DNA of 64,000 nt, from NCBI GenBank assembly GCA_037389465.1, contig JAZARR010000266.1:2542001-2606000 (forward strand), written 5' to 3'. Under the pieces are notes generated by a model. It was not told the DNA's origin and ran no database searches. It worked only from the letters and a program-made list of their open reading frames with translations. The translations under genes and the position numbers were made by a program. The DNA comes from Baylisascaris procyonis. Lineage: Eukaryota; Nematoda; Chromadorea; Rhabditida; Ascarididae. Shown here in pieces: positions 1-9,925 of this stretch. Each line of letters begins with the position of its first letter. Positions within the stretch are counted from its first letter, which is position 1.

Positions 1-3000
1 GCCTGAAGTCATCACATGTCGAGCTATTTGCACGCCATTGTATATTAAATGCAAACATTATTTCATTCATCGAAATGTTATGTCGAAAGGGAGGCTAAGG
101 GTTCACCACAACCTATTTTTTCCTCGTTTTAACCGTGGTGGCTTCCACGATGTCGCGTTTAAATGTTTGTGTTGTGGGAACCTTTCACATCACCGCGATG
201 AGGAAAATTAATCTCAAGAGTTCAGTCATAGGTAGTAATTATTTGCAGAATGTATTCTTTGGATGGACTGCTGAATGTGTCGTTGATTCGCTTCGTTTCC
301 GTGCATTGAGCAATATGCTTCATCAGGATGCCGTTTACTTTGATGCACCGTCTCGAAGCACCGCTATTACTGTGACGCGTTTGTCAACCGATGCACCCAA
401 TATTAAAGGAGTAAGACTTTTTCTTCACAGATAACGCAATAGAATCATCTTTTGCAGCATACTGGAGATGAAGGAAACGAGGGAAGTTACGAATGGGTGA
501 AAAGAAGAAGGGAGCCAAGATTGATAGCATCATTGCTTTCCGCATCCTGCATCATGGAGGCAGCTATCTCCTCCATCCCTTCTCTCCTTCCTTCCCATAC
601 CCCATCCTTCCCTCCACCGGTACCTCACAACCACTGCTCTCACTGGAAGGGAAAATTGAAGTGCAGAATTTGGATTGTTTACTGTGTACTATGTTACTCG
701 GTTTACTCGGTCATTATTGCTAATCTCTTTCACAGTGTCGTTTCTTTTTCTTCAATAGTTACACAAAATTACAGCATCTGTATAGTGATTCTCATAAAAA
801 TCGCTTTTCTGCTCATTATATTCTTTCAACAAACGTGTCATAAATACATAACCCATTCGCTGAGAGATAATGACTCTAAATTTCCACTCTCTATTATAGA
901 ATTTCTGATCGTTTTCTTTAATGAACACTATCCTTTTTCTGCAATGATTTCAGTTGTACTATGCTAAAAAAGAATTTCATCCCGTTGCGATCTCGGCATT
1001 TTAATGAAAATTCTCTTGTCGTTCTAAATTTTTCCGTTCCGTATTTAGCATTCAAAGACAATTTTCTCTCGATTTCTGATTTTTTTTTTGTTTGAAGTGT
1101 CCATCGTAAGCAGTGTGAAGTGCGAAAAATCGCAACTACCGTTCAACAAACATGTGATTTTATTCTGATGTTTTATCTTTCCATTAGGCAGCCCACATAA
1201 AACCAATCAAATAGGAACTTTTGCACAAACACCGTTATTTAGTAGTGGCTTTCGAGTATTTTCCATTCATTGACGACGCATTTAGAAATAAGTGGAATAG
1301 GATTTACAGTGCATTATTGTTGTATCTGGGTTGCGGTTTGTTGTGTCGGCTGTGACGACGATAGGTAGGTCGAGTGGTAGGCAGAGCTAGTATAAGCACT
1401 TTATTGGGAAAATATACAACTGGCTTCCAAGATGAAGCAAAGGAGAAGGAAGGCTGAGACGATAGAGATGAACACTGACGGGAGAGCGTGACGTACACCA
1501 GAAGAGGACTGCATCCGACGGGCTGAGAGCCGCCTTTTATAGGCCTCAGATACCGTCAAAGGTACAAAGACAGACAACGGCATTATGTACGGCCACTCAA
1601 CAAGTGCATGTGAAACTGTGATGATTCGCCACTTAAAAAGTGCAAAGCGATTACTACACTGTTTCATCACAACGGGATATCTTGGGTTGGCTCTTTTGTG
1701 CCGTACCCAACGTCACACACACAAAGAAGTGCAAAACGAGTACTACGATGTTTCATCACGATCGGATATCTTGGGTTGGCTCTTCGGCGCCATACCCAAC
1801 AATTATATCGATCACCGATCCAGTTGAACTCCTAACATAATTTACCTAAAAGGTGTTGTTGATGTTGCTGGGATTGCATTGCATCCGGAGGACACATGTG
1901 TCTGCGACCAAACATAGGCTCGAAACATTGGCTGCCCGCAGGCTGGTGAAATTTCTGTGAAGTATTTTCTTTTTTTTTTTCGGGAGTAGGCCTCTTAATA
2001 TACGACTGTTTAGCTGAATTAATTTTCATCTTCTTTATTGTGATAAATGACTAACATTTTTCAGGCTCTCGACGTGCGAATGGTGCAAATAGTAAACAAC
2101 TTTGTGGCTTTAGCAGTAACCCTCTTGTTGGGTATTGCTTATTGCTGGCAAGTTGGTCTTCTAGGTTTGGGTTTCACACTAATTGTTCTACTCGTTATTA
2201 TATTTATTGCCAAGTTAATGGATAAGGCTAATGACACTGCGATCAAGGAAGATCTTAGTGGGCAGGTACTCGTATACTTTTCTACCGTAATATTTTTCAC
2301 ACTAACTCTGGGAGTGATTTCTGTTGCCGAATGAGGGATAACAACGCCTAATGAAATAGCCATAATTCCTTCAGATACTTAAGGAATAATCTTAAGTTCC
2401 GTTGGAATCATGTCTAGATCGTATACAATTGAAAATATTTTATTTCTCGGTATAGGCTTATTTCTTTGGTTTATGTAAGGAGGTTCAGTTTATGAATGCT
2501 GTTTGTGTTGTTGACATTATCGCTATTGTCACTAATGAAAGTTTGCCGCCGCATTCAGTTGCCCTTACTGGGATGAAGAATGGAACAAGGGCAAAGGAAA
2601 TGACAGATGAAATCTCAATTCCAGCTTTTTCGAGAGGGCTTTTTAATTTGCTAAGCTATTCTTGTATCAATATTAAAGATGCACCGAAGTCCTCGTTCTT
2701 CAAATTCATGGGATTTTAAATGAAACATTGTATTGCTCTCACTTCATCATTTCGTTCTGCCTAACTTAAAAGGCACCAGCTTCAGGACTTATATTATTCC
2801 ACTACCACTTTTACTGTATCGTTTTAGCGCTATCAGGCACTGGACAGTAAGAGACCAGGCACTGGACAGGATTTAACGCTACTACGGTCCGAATTCGGTT
2901 GCATCAGCTCTCGTTCCTTTTCTCTTTCATCTGTTTGAGCCTTGTACTAACGTTATAGCAATAGCACTGCTAGCCAACAGTAGTATTACGTCAAGGCAAT

Positions 3001-6000
3001 GCTACCGTGACAGAACCGAAGGGAAGTGCTATATCCAAACAAAGAAATGTGCGGTTGCACTGTGTTTTCCTCGTTTTTTTTTTGCCAATCGCATATGGCA
3101 GCTGAAAAAATTCCATTTTTGTTTTGAATTACTTTTTAATTACACAAATCTTTCTGTCGACTAGCATGAATGTTCTAGTAGTAATTAAGCAGTCTATTAT
3201 TCAGTTATCAATTGAAATCGTTGAACAAGTGCGAACAATACAATTACTTACTCGTGAGAAGCACTTCTGCAAACGATTTGACGAGACACTCGATGCCGCA
3301 CTTGTACTGCAAAAGAAATGTGGACCACCGGAGGCAGTTTGTTTTACTATCACAATGGTATTCCCATATTTCTCTGATATGGTCGCCTATGCTCTCGGCC
3401 TTTCACTCCTTTATTACGGTCATGCTAAGGCGGATGAAGTGTTTGCGTGAGCTCTTATATATTTCGTTTAAAATCTTTGACAAATGAATTCGTTTTGTTT
3501 TTCGTTAAAACATTGCAAATCTGCGAGAGTTTTTGTGAGTACAAACATAAACAAGTCACAATGAAACGTTATGTTAGCATAAGATGAATTTGGAAAAATC
3601 TTTAAATACGATTTTTTGGTTATGTAAACATGCAATTTCCTCCCAATTGAGTGCAACTGTCAATCATTTTCAATGCACAACAACCGAACTACTCAATTTC
3701 GAACTTCAGCTCAGCAATGGCATCTAACTCCGGTGGCTGGGCAATTGTTATGCTCTCTGGATGTCTGAACACATTTATTGGTGCTTCCGCCTCCGTCGAC
3801 TCGATTCTGCGTCTCGTTTATGCACCGAAACTTCAAAAAGATCCTGCTGATAGCGAAACGAAAGTGGTTTGTTAGCATGCCGCATTAATAGTTATTACTT
3901 TATCTCGTCGCTTCTTCTTGCAACGTTTTTGCATCTATAGCACATTCATTTCCCACGACTTAGTTGATCAAACAGCCGTTTTCCCACAGATTTGCATTTA
4001 TAAAAATCCGATCCTGCAGTGACTCCCAATTTTAACACAAAAACGTGCTATCATAATGCAATGATTTAATACTCAGCCCAATTGCAAATAATTTCATAAT
4101 TGAATGGATGAATTTATTTGCATGCATACGACAATGGTTTCGAAACAATGATGAGGAAAGATGAGCATGTCGAAAAAATTTTGGATGAAGCAGACGGAAA
4201 ATGCAGTCACTGATCTCCGGATGGGGCGCATATAAATAAGTGTAAAAAAAAATTTTTTTTTAATGTAGAATTAGAAACAAATTGCTAGCTGCTTGAGTCA
4301 TTCACGGAATCACAGAGTGGAACACGTTATTAATCCTAGCGACAGAAGAATTCTTGTAATCTTCAAATGACGACGAGGATAAACTGTCCCAGTTTAAAGT
4401 AGTGTCATGTAGTTTGCCAAAGATTAGTTCTCTTTGTGTAAACTGAGCGGATTAACCGCTTAAGATGAAGTTATTTATTTATGGATCTTGGGAAGATCGA
4501 AAGTGAGTCTTAGAAAAAATCTTGGTTATTTTGGAGAATGTTTTTCGCTCTCAACCGTAATGAGACGAGGAGTGATGCATGCATCATTAGGACGTATTAT
4601 GCTGTATATGAGTTAAAAATTCACCTGTTAGAACATTTTCTTCATTGAGCAGGCTCTGCCCACCATTTCCCAAGATTTGTCTCCTAGTGCTCTTTTGTCA
4701 ATTTCTGTGCCCACTTTTGAAGATTTTTAAGGAACTTGGTGGAAATATCAATTTTGATAAGGTGCGCTTCTCTTATCCGACCAGGCCACAGCAGAATATA
4801 CTTAACGCGCTTACGCTCAGGGCCTCTAAGGTGAGTTCATTAATTCTTCGTTCCTTGAAATTCACTCCTACTTCTCCCATATTCTCCCTCTTGAAAATAG
4901 TGACGGTTTATGTTCAACTCATTTTGAATGTTTACTTCTATATTCATATCTAAAGTTGCTATTAACTTAGCATTATTGTGTGATGCTTGACCTCGATACT
5001 GTTGTGCTTTTATTTATTGCTCCTCGTGAAAGTGCAGTTATTCTGTTGATGCTTTTTGTTGAACGAGAGGATAACGTGTGACTTAGCTTGCTGTTTGAGT
5101 GGAATGTCAACGATAACAGTCTTTAGTTCAATCCGTCATTTGTTCGATAATTTCCGGATATTTGGGTTTATGCACTATAGAACAGATGATATTTAATCGA
5201 GTGCTATTCCATGATTTTTGAATATATCTGCGAGTATTTCTTTACAATTAGAAACTCTTGGCAGATTATCAGTGAGCTTCTTCACTCGTTCGTTTGCCGC
5301 TGTGCTCATGAAACGCAAATTCTACTAATCGCTCTGGCCTAGAATATGACTGCTTATATTAGGTTGTTTCTTTTCTGAACAAGCAAATTTTCAGGGTCAA
5401 ACGATCGCACTTGTTGGACCTTCGGGTAGCGGAAAGAGTACAGTCATATCGCTTCTAGAGAGATTTTATGATGCCACATCGGGCAGTATTGTATGTGTTT
5501 TATTTATTTTTCTCTCTTTTCCAAAATCAGTGAATTAGCTGAGAATCAAAAATCATTTTCTTAATCTAATCTTTGCTGCTATAAGAATGCTATAAATGCT
5601 ATTAGATTGCATTATAAACAAATGTGCTATAGAGCGCTTAGAAAAATGAGAGTGAACATTCGCAGCGCAACTACACTGAAATGATTATAGACCATCGTCC
5701 ATTAGCAATAACAAATGTTTAGTGATTCCTAAGCGAATGCTTCAGCTGAAATCAGATTTTGTTTCTTATCAGTGTTTCCAATCAGAAGCCTAAGAAATTT
5801 TCGGTTACTCGTTGCATAAGTGTCAAGAGACAAGCGGCTGATCGAGGAAAGATTGTATATAACACAGACAGCCCTCTCCTTTCAAACTGTTTGGTTATGA
5901 AAATGGTGTTGATCTTCCCTCAACACTTGGTTTTATTTCTATGGTCGACAGCGTTCCAGAAAGACTGACTTACGTCGAAGTGTTTCTAAAGTTTTGACGT

Positions 6001-9000
6001 TTTGACATCATTACCTTGGATTGTTCCTACAGAATTTGGACGGACATGCTGTGAAGAGGATTCCTTTGGCTGAATTACGTCAGCAAATCGCTCTTGTTGG
6101 TCAGGAACCTGTATTGTTTAGCGGTACGATTCGCGAAAACATTCTGCTTGGAGTGGAGAACAAGAGCGACGATGATGTCACTGATGCTTGTGAGATGGCT
6201 AATGCTCGCCACTTCATTGAAGCAATGCCGCAGGTAAACACCACTCAAGCTACATTGTTGATTTTTATCACAACTTTTTAGTTGGCAATCGTTTGGCGCT
6301 AAATAAAGAATACCTCATACAGAGTGTGTTCTAGTTATGGCAACACCATTTCAACGCTTTCCGCTTGAGACCACTGCGGTTAAGCATCGCGGGATGTCAT
6401 AAGAAATTCTTCAATGCCTTCAGTGCTTCGCCGCCTTACCCTTTTCCTGTTTCCATGAATATTTTCACCTGCCTCGTTTAGCTACGGTCGAACTTTAGGA
6501 TTTTTAGACTTCACTCAAAGAGTTTATATTATTTTATTCGGCTTCTACCTGCAATATTTACTTCCTCCATGATGCTGCTTTCGCCATCCTCGTCCCAACT
6601 TTGCGAATATTTCGCTACAGTCCTGTTGCGGAGGTCGTACTTTATCCATTGAGGCCAAATTGCTTGATCTGACCGTTAAAAATTTGGACACTTGACCGTT
6701 CCTCATTTTCTACTCACTAGAAATCTGTGCTGGAATCGTGGAGCAATAAAGTTCCCCTTCGCACCAGTTCTTATTTCATGAAGTCCGCATCACTGCTGTC
6801 ACCAGGGAGGAAATATCCTTTTGAAAATATCGTTTATTCTTGAAGAAAGACGGAGGTTCGTATATGTCGTATATGTAGCCATGAAGAGATGTCGACAAGT
6901 GGGAGTGTAACTTCAATTCGAAATTTAGGAGATACTTTGCGTAAGAAGATGAGTTGGCGACGGTTCCGTTTTTGTGAGTGTAACATTTCGACGAACGCGC
7001 GTCCCTCCTTCACTCCTCCGACCCTAATTTCACTACCTCCCTCTTGCTCCGCATCTCACTCTCAGCACCTTTTCCCGTCTTCGCACTTAAACAACTTGGT
7101 GATACCACGAATCTCAAAGGCAACGTTTGCAAAGAAGCGATAGAGGCCCCACTTGTAAGACTGTAGTTGAGAGGAGAGTAAAGCAACTTCCCAAGCAGTC
7201 GGTCGGAGCGGTGGTGAAATTGTCAAGGAGGGACTTCTTGACCATATCATATCATCTGTTCAGTGCAAGATCTATCATCTCAAAAACGCAGGAATTCAGA
7301 GAACGTGCGTCGGTTTTTAAAATTCACATCCAAAGGGCTGCTGAAAACTTTGTCTTCTCTACCGGATTGAAAGCAGAAAATGTATAGCAAAAGCGAAACC
7401 TCGGGTCTTGTTGAGGTAGCGAGCACCTCAGTCGTTTCTCGTCACACCAAATGTCGGGGTTCACCGAGTTAACGAAACGGCGAGTACTGCACTAGCTCGC
7501 GGCAACAAACAATGCTCGTTTCGTTGCATCGAGCAGCTTTTGCTTTTGCGGGTGCTTTATCGCTATCGACTATACAGTTCCTTGGATACAGCGAAATAAA
7601 TCGCGAGCTTCTGTTCTTTGTCGTGACAGCACATGGTTTTTAGTTAGGAGAGGCGGTTCGCGAGCCCGATGCCTGCTGCCGAGGGATGCCGCCATGTCGT
7701 TCCCGGCGGAGGCAATAGCCAGCGGAAGCGTCATGGAGCTTCCGGTTATGCTTCCTGGTGGCGTCTGCTTGCGATTCATTTCGATGGCGCGAAACGTCGC
7801 TTTTCCGCAAAGATTCGCGATGCCTATGAAAGCTTTCCACAAGATGATGATTGCTCTCAAGCAATAACGCTGTCTTGCCTTCTGGGCACTAGCGAAAAGC
7901 GGCTTCACGTGCTCCTACGCTCTACTTTCAATGCATACATGTTGATTTGGGAAGGTGAGGACGTGTGATTCGTGGCCAAACTTCTGCAACTTTTTTTTCA
8001 AAATTGTTATCAAATCCGCCACAAACACTTCGTCAGAATACCCTTGAAAAGATTTCAGAACACTCTCGAGTAACACTTTTGGAAGCAAACTGCGTCTACC
8101 AGCAAAATTGATGCACGGTTATGGGCTCAACATGACAATGGATATCGACAGATGGGGAATATCGATCTTAAGTCTGCCGATTCCTGATTTAAGAGACTCT
8201 GGAGACACTCTGCAGGTGCCGCAGGTCATTCGACAGGCATCAGAAGCAGTGTTCGTCTGATGCTTGAGAACAATTCTCCAATAACACTTGTTAACGACTT
8301 CAGGGAGAGAATAAGAGAGTTTGTCAGTGTCACAAGGGAATTAGTCGGATCATCGGTTTATGTTGTCTGTGTGGTCATCGAATTTTCAAGTGATTGTAGT
8401 CTAATGTGCCTGCTTTCTTTCTAGAGGTTGTGCAAGTTTTTTCCATGTCAGTAAAATTCTGCAACGTCTTGCTAGCAAACTGACACAAGAACCTTTTTCC
8501 TGCACAATTCGGCAATGAGTAAACCATCTCACGTTTTATATTGCGGCGAGATAGTTCTATTAGTTTTAATCATCATCTCACCTCTAGTATTATGATTCTC
8601 TGTTATGGCTTCGAACACAATAGTTCCCATCGCACCAGTTCTATGAAGAGTGTATATTTGGGACCCCCGAAGATCATGTCGGTGTTAAACTGTCTTCCCA
8701 TCTCAGATCAACATTTTTTCAGGCATACGAAACGGAGGTTGGTGAGCGGGGTGCTCAACTGTCTGGTGGTCAGAAGCAGCGGATCGCAATCGCGCGCGCC
8801 TTAGTGAGGAATCCGAAAATACTGCTGCTTGATGAGGCGACCAGTGCGTTGGATGCCGACAGTGAAAGGGTTTATTTCTCGCTCTTCCTTCTTATACCCC
8901 CATCCTTTTTCAGAATGAGGTGGAAAGTTGTGAAAACTTCGAAAAGACACGAACAGCCTGTGATGTTCATTGATGATTCTATGAACTGTAGGCTATTATG

Positions 9001-9829
9001 AGGCTGAAAAACTGCTCCTCATATCCTTTTAGGGTGGCGTCTCTACTGAAATGGAATTCAAACAACGTTTGCCATTTCGTTTGCCTTGTTTGCTTTTATA
9101 ACGCTACTGTATACCCTGCACCTGACATTTGACTTGATGGGAGGGGATAAGTGTTGGGTCTGTGAATGAGCCATTAACGTGCGATAGGGATTCGAACTGG
9201 TGGTATTTGGACTATCGTCTTAGTTTTCTTAATACTGAATTGTTTTGTTCATTACAAATAGACGTGCGTTTTGGCAGTTCATCAGCGCATGAAAAAAAGA
9301 TGAAATAGTTTCGCAGCAATGCAGCATAAAATCCATGCAACACGTAATGAGACCTGTTTCACGTTGATCACAAAGCTAGATGTGAAGAAAATTGAGACTT
9401 GGGGTACTTTCTTCAACTTCTCATGCTTCCTCTACCCTGTTGGTATCATTCAATTTCGTCATCTCGCATCAACTCAGCTTAAAATGGATTATTGTAGGTG
9501 CAGTATACTACAATTCGTGAGCATTGGGGGGAATAAAGGAAAAGTAGGACACATTCATTGCGAAAGAAAAATGAAAAATTACGGTAAAGATATTGAATCA
9601 CCACTGTGATTCATTAAGTGTTTTTAAGGCAGTGCAGGAGGCACTTGATAAAGCGAGCAGTGGGCGCACATGCGTCATCGTAGCACATCGTCTTTCTTCG
9701 ATTCAACACGCCGATCAGATATTCTTTATCGAGAATGGTTCGGTGACTGAGTATGGTACACATCAAGAACTCATGGATGCCGACGGCAAATATGCTGATC
9801 TTATTCGAAAGCAGGACCTCATGTCGTGA
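1..9829 (+). CDS. pgp: P-glycoprotein gene A, 3' half (TMD2 from TM8 plus NBD2); 5' part outside the window
   Basis: This is the C-terminal half of an ABCB-type multidrug exporter, an ATP-driven efflux pump of the plasma membrane. Nine exons join in phase: 249-410, 2065-2265, 3205-3446, 3710-3866, 4732-4830, 5395-5490, 6033-6233, 8723-8869 and 9629-9829, giving 1506 nt or 501 codons plus stop. They carry the end of TM8, TM9-TM12 and a complete NBD2: Walker [11 protein letters not shown]-loop GQEPVLF, signature LSGGQKQR, Walker [13 protein letters not shown] and H-loop IVAHRLSS. All catalytic residues are present, so nothing visible inactivates this part. The N-terminal half (TMD1, NBD1, linker, TM7) must lie to the left. 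Gene B at 37057-61834 is its tandem paralogue, differing at nine residues over this stretch. Family identity is sure; the orthology group (which pgp number) cannot be set by eye. Confidence 0.93.
249..410 (+). CDS. pgp: gene A exon: TM8 end and third intracellular loop
   Basis: The acceptor TTTGCAG precedes base 249 and the donor GTAAGA follows 410; the exon is 54 codons, phase 0 to 0. It reads [16 protein letters not shown]... through DAVYFDAP to [10 protein letters not shown], the loop that follows TM8 in P-glycoproteins. It matches gene B exon 18. Confidence 0.92.
1318..1801 (-). mobile_element. Solo LTR in antisense orientation, 484 bp, TSD ATTAT
   Basis: The segment begins TGTTG and ends CAACA and is flanked by identical 5 bp ATTAT at 1313-1317 and 1802-1806. 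Read on the minus strand it has the order of an LTR: an upstream repeated region, a TATA box (TATAAAAG, complement of 1535-1542) and then a poly(A) signal AATAAA (complement of 1400-1405). No internal retroelement sequence is attached, so it is a solo LTR left by LTR-LTR recombination. It carries two imperfect 74 bp direct repeats at 1638-1711 and 1727-1800. Ty3-like elements commonly leave 5 bp duplications, but the family cannot be assigned from an LTR alone. Confidence 0.82.
1638..1800. repeat. Two imperfect 74 bp direct repeats, period 89 bp, in the solo LTR
   Basis: Both units, 1638-1711 and 1727-1800, start with AAGTGCAAA and share GGATATCTTGGGTTGGCTCT before ending in ACCCAAC. They lie upstream of the minus-strand TATA box, where U3 enhancer duplications are typical. 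Confidence 0.85.
2065..2265 (+). CDS. pgp: gene A exon: TM9-TM10
   Basis: The acceptor TTTTTCAG precedes 2065 and the donor GTACTC follows; 67 codons, phase 0 to 0. Two hydrophobic helices flank the YCWQVGLL turn. The residue before NDT is Ala here and Thr in gene B. Confidence 0.93.
2266..3204 (+). other. gene A intron, 0.94 kb
   Basis: I see no exon or mobile element here. A short direct repeat of CAGGCACTGGACAG occurs near 2834 and 2855. The same intron is present in gene B. Confidence 0.6.
3205..3446 (+). CDS. pgp: gene A exon: fourth intracellular loop and TM11
   Basis: The acceptor ATTATTCAG precedes 3205 and the donor GTGAGC follows 3446; 242 nt, ending in phase 2. It reads [19 protein letters not shown], the conserved coupling-loop region, then TM11. 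An AG at 3191-3192 could give an exon four codons longer, but the chosen acceptor fits the family better. Six of the nine residue differences from gene B lie in its last third. Confidence 0.9.
3710..3866 (+). CDS. pgp: gene A exon: TM12 and start of TMD2-NBD2 connector
   Basis: The acceptor AACTTCAG precedes 3710; its first base completes the Ala codon begun in the previous exon. The donor GTTTGT follows. TM12 is around [13 protein letters not shown]; the exon ends SETKV. One Pro/Ser difference from gene B lies near its end. Confidence 0.9.
3867..4731 (+). other. gene A intron containing the copy-similarity breakpoint
   Basis: No exon is visible. About 4165-4345 is the most divergent stretch against gene B, with an 11-12 bp indel and many substitutions; just after it the two copies become almost identical. 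Confidence 0.6.
4732..4830 (+). CDS. pgp: gene A exon: first beta strands of NBD2
   Basis: 33 codons reading [19 protein letters not shown], which contains the A-loop Tyr of ABC ATPases. The start follows an unusual TTTTTAAG acceptor: the frame implied by the upstream CAG acceptor at 4651-4653 runs into a TAA, so the exon must start here or use another weak site. The donor is GTGAGT. Confidence 0.82.
5395..5490 (+). CDS. pgp: gene A exon: NBD2 Walker A
   Basis: The acceptor TTTTCAG precedes 5395 and the donor GTATGT follows; 32 codons, phase 0 to 0. It carries the P-loop GPSGSGKST followed by [13 protein letters not shown], the standard ABCB continuation. Confidence 0.95.
6033..6233 (+). CDS. 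pgp: gene A exon: NBD2 Q-loop and helical subdomain
   Basis: The acceptor TCCTACAG precedes 6033 and the donor GTAAAC follows; 67 codons, phase 0 to 0. It reads [20 protein letters not shown] then [16 protein letters not shown], with the Q-loop glutamine in place. Confidence 0.95.
6234..8722 (+). other. gene A intron, 2.5 kb, with a GC-rich island
   Basis: No family exon is expected or seen. The stretch about 7400-7970 is clearly richer in G+C than its surroundings and is open in several frames on both strands (7669-7968 on +, 7570-7908 on -). I do not recognise any protein in it. Gene B has the same island at about 59405-59975. Confidence 0.5.
8723..8869 (+). CDS. pgp: gene A exon: NBD2 signature motif and Walker B
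   Basis: The acceptor TTTTTTCAG precedes 8723 and the donor GTTTAT follows; 49 codons. It contains [15 protein letters not shown], then [12 protein letters not shown] with the catalytic Glu and the D-loop. Confidence 0.95.
8870..9628 (+). other. gene A last intron, 0.76 kb
   Basis: Nothing recognisable beyond AT-rich intron sequence; it ends in the non-standard TTTTTAAG acceptor. Confidence 0.6.
9629..9829 (+). CDS. pgp: gene A last exon: NBD2 H-loop and C-terminus
   Basis: The acceptor TTTTTAAG (ending AAG rather than CAG) precedes 9629. The exon reads [15 protein letters not shown], then IVAHRLSS with the switch His, and ends RKQDLMS followed by TGA at 9827-9829. Confidence 0.93.
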   Translation, partial: AVQEALDKASSGRTCVIVAHRLSSIQHADQIFFIENGSVTEYGTHQELMDADGKYADLIRKQDLMS

Positions 9830-9919
9830 ACTTGACGGACGCACGTCACATTCTGGGACCAGGAGCATTTCGTATGTGCAAAAAATATGCATGTACTTAG
9901 AAAGTGCATATTCGATTCC

Positions 9920-9925
9920 AATAAA
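9920..9925 (+). terminator. gene A poly(A) signal AATAAA
   Basis: A canonical AATAAA lies 91 bases past the stop codon, followed by a T-rich stretch, which suits the short 3' UTRs usual in nematodes. The counterpart in gene B is 61925-61930. Confidence 0.75.

Larger units (their letters stand above)
411..2064 (+). other. gene A intron holding a solo LTR
   Basis: This 1.65 kb intron has no coding exon that fits the P-glycoprotein frame. Open stretches near 452-967 are pyrimidine-rich sequence without family similarity. Its main content is the antisense solo LTR at 1318-1801. Confidence 0.8.

Noticed and set aside
452..967. 171-codon frame after gene A exon 249-410
   Set aside because: Pyrimidine-rich intron sequence; the copy in gene B is broken earlier by an indel, and it does not fit the transporter.
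7570..7908. 112-codon minus-strand frame in the GC-rich island
   Set aside because: Not called as a gene: the same DNA is open in several frames, as expected for stop-poor GC-rich sequence, and no family is recognised.
9186..9205. Another TTCGAA B-box-like motif (GGGATTCGAACT)
   Set aside because: Stem pairing fails, the conserved C after the loop is missing, and no upstream A box is found.
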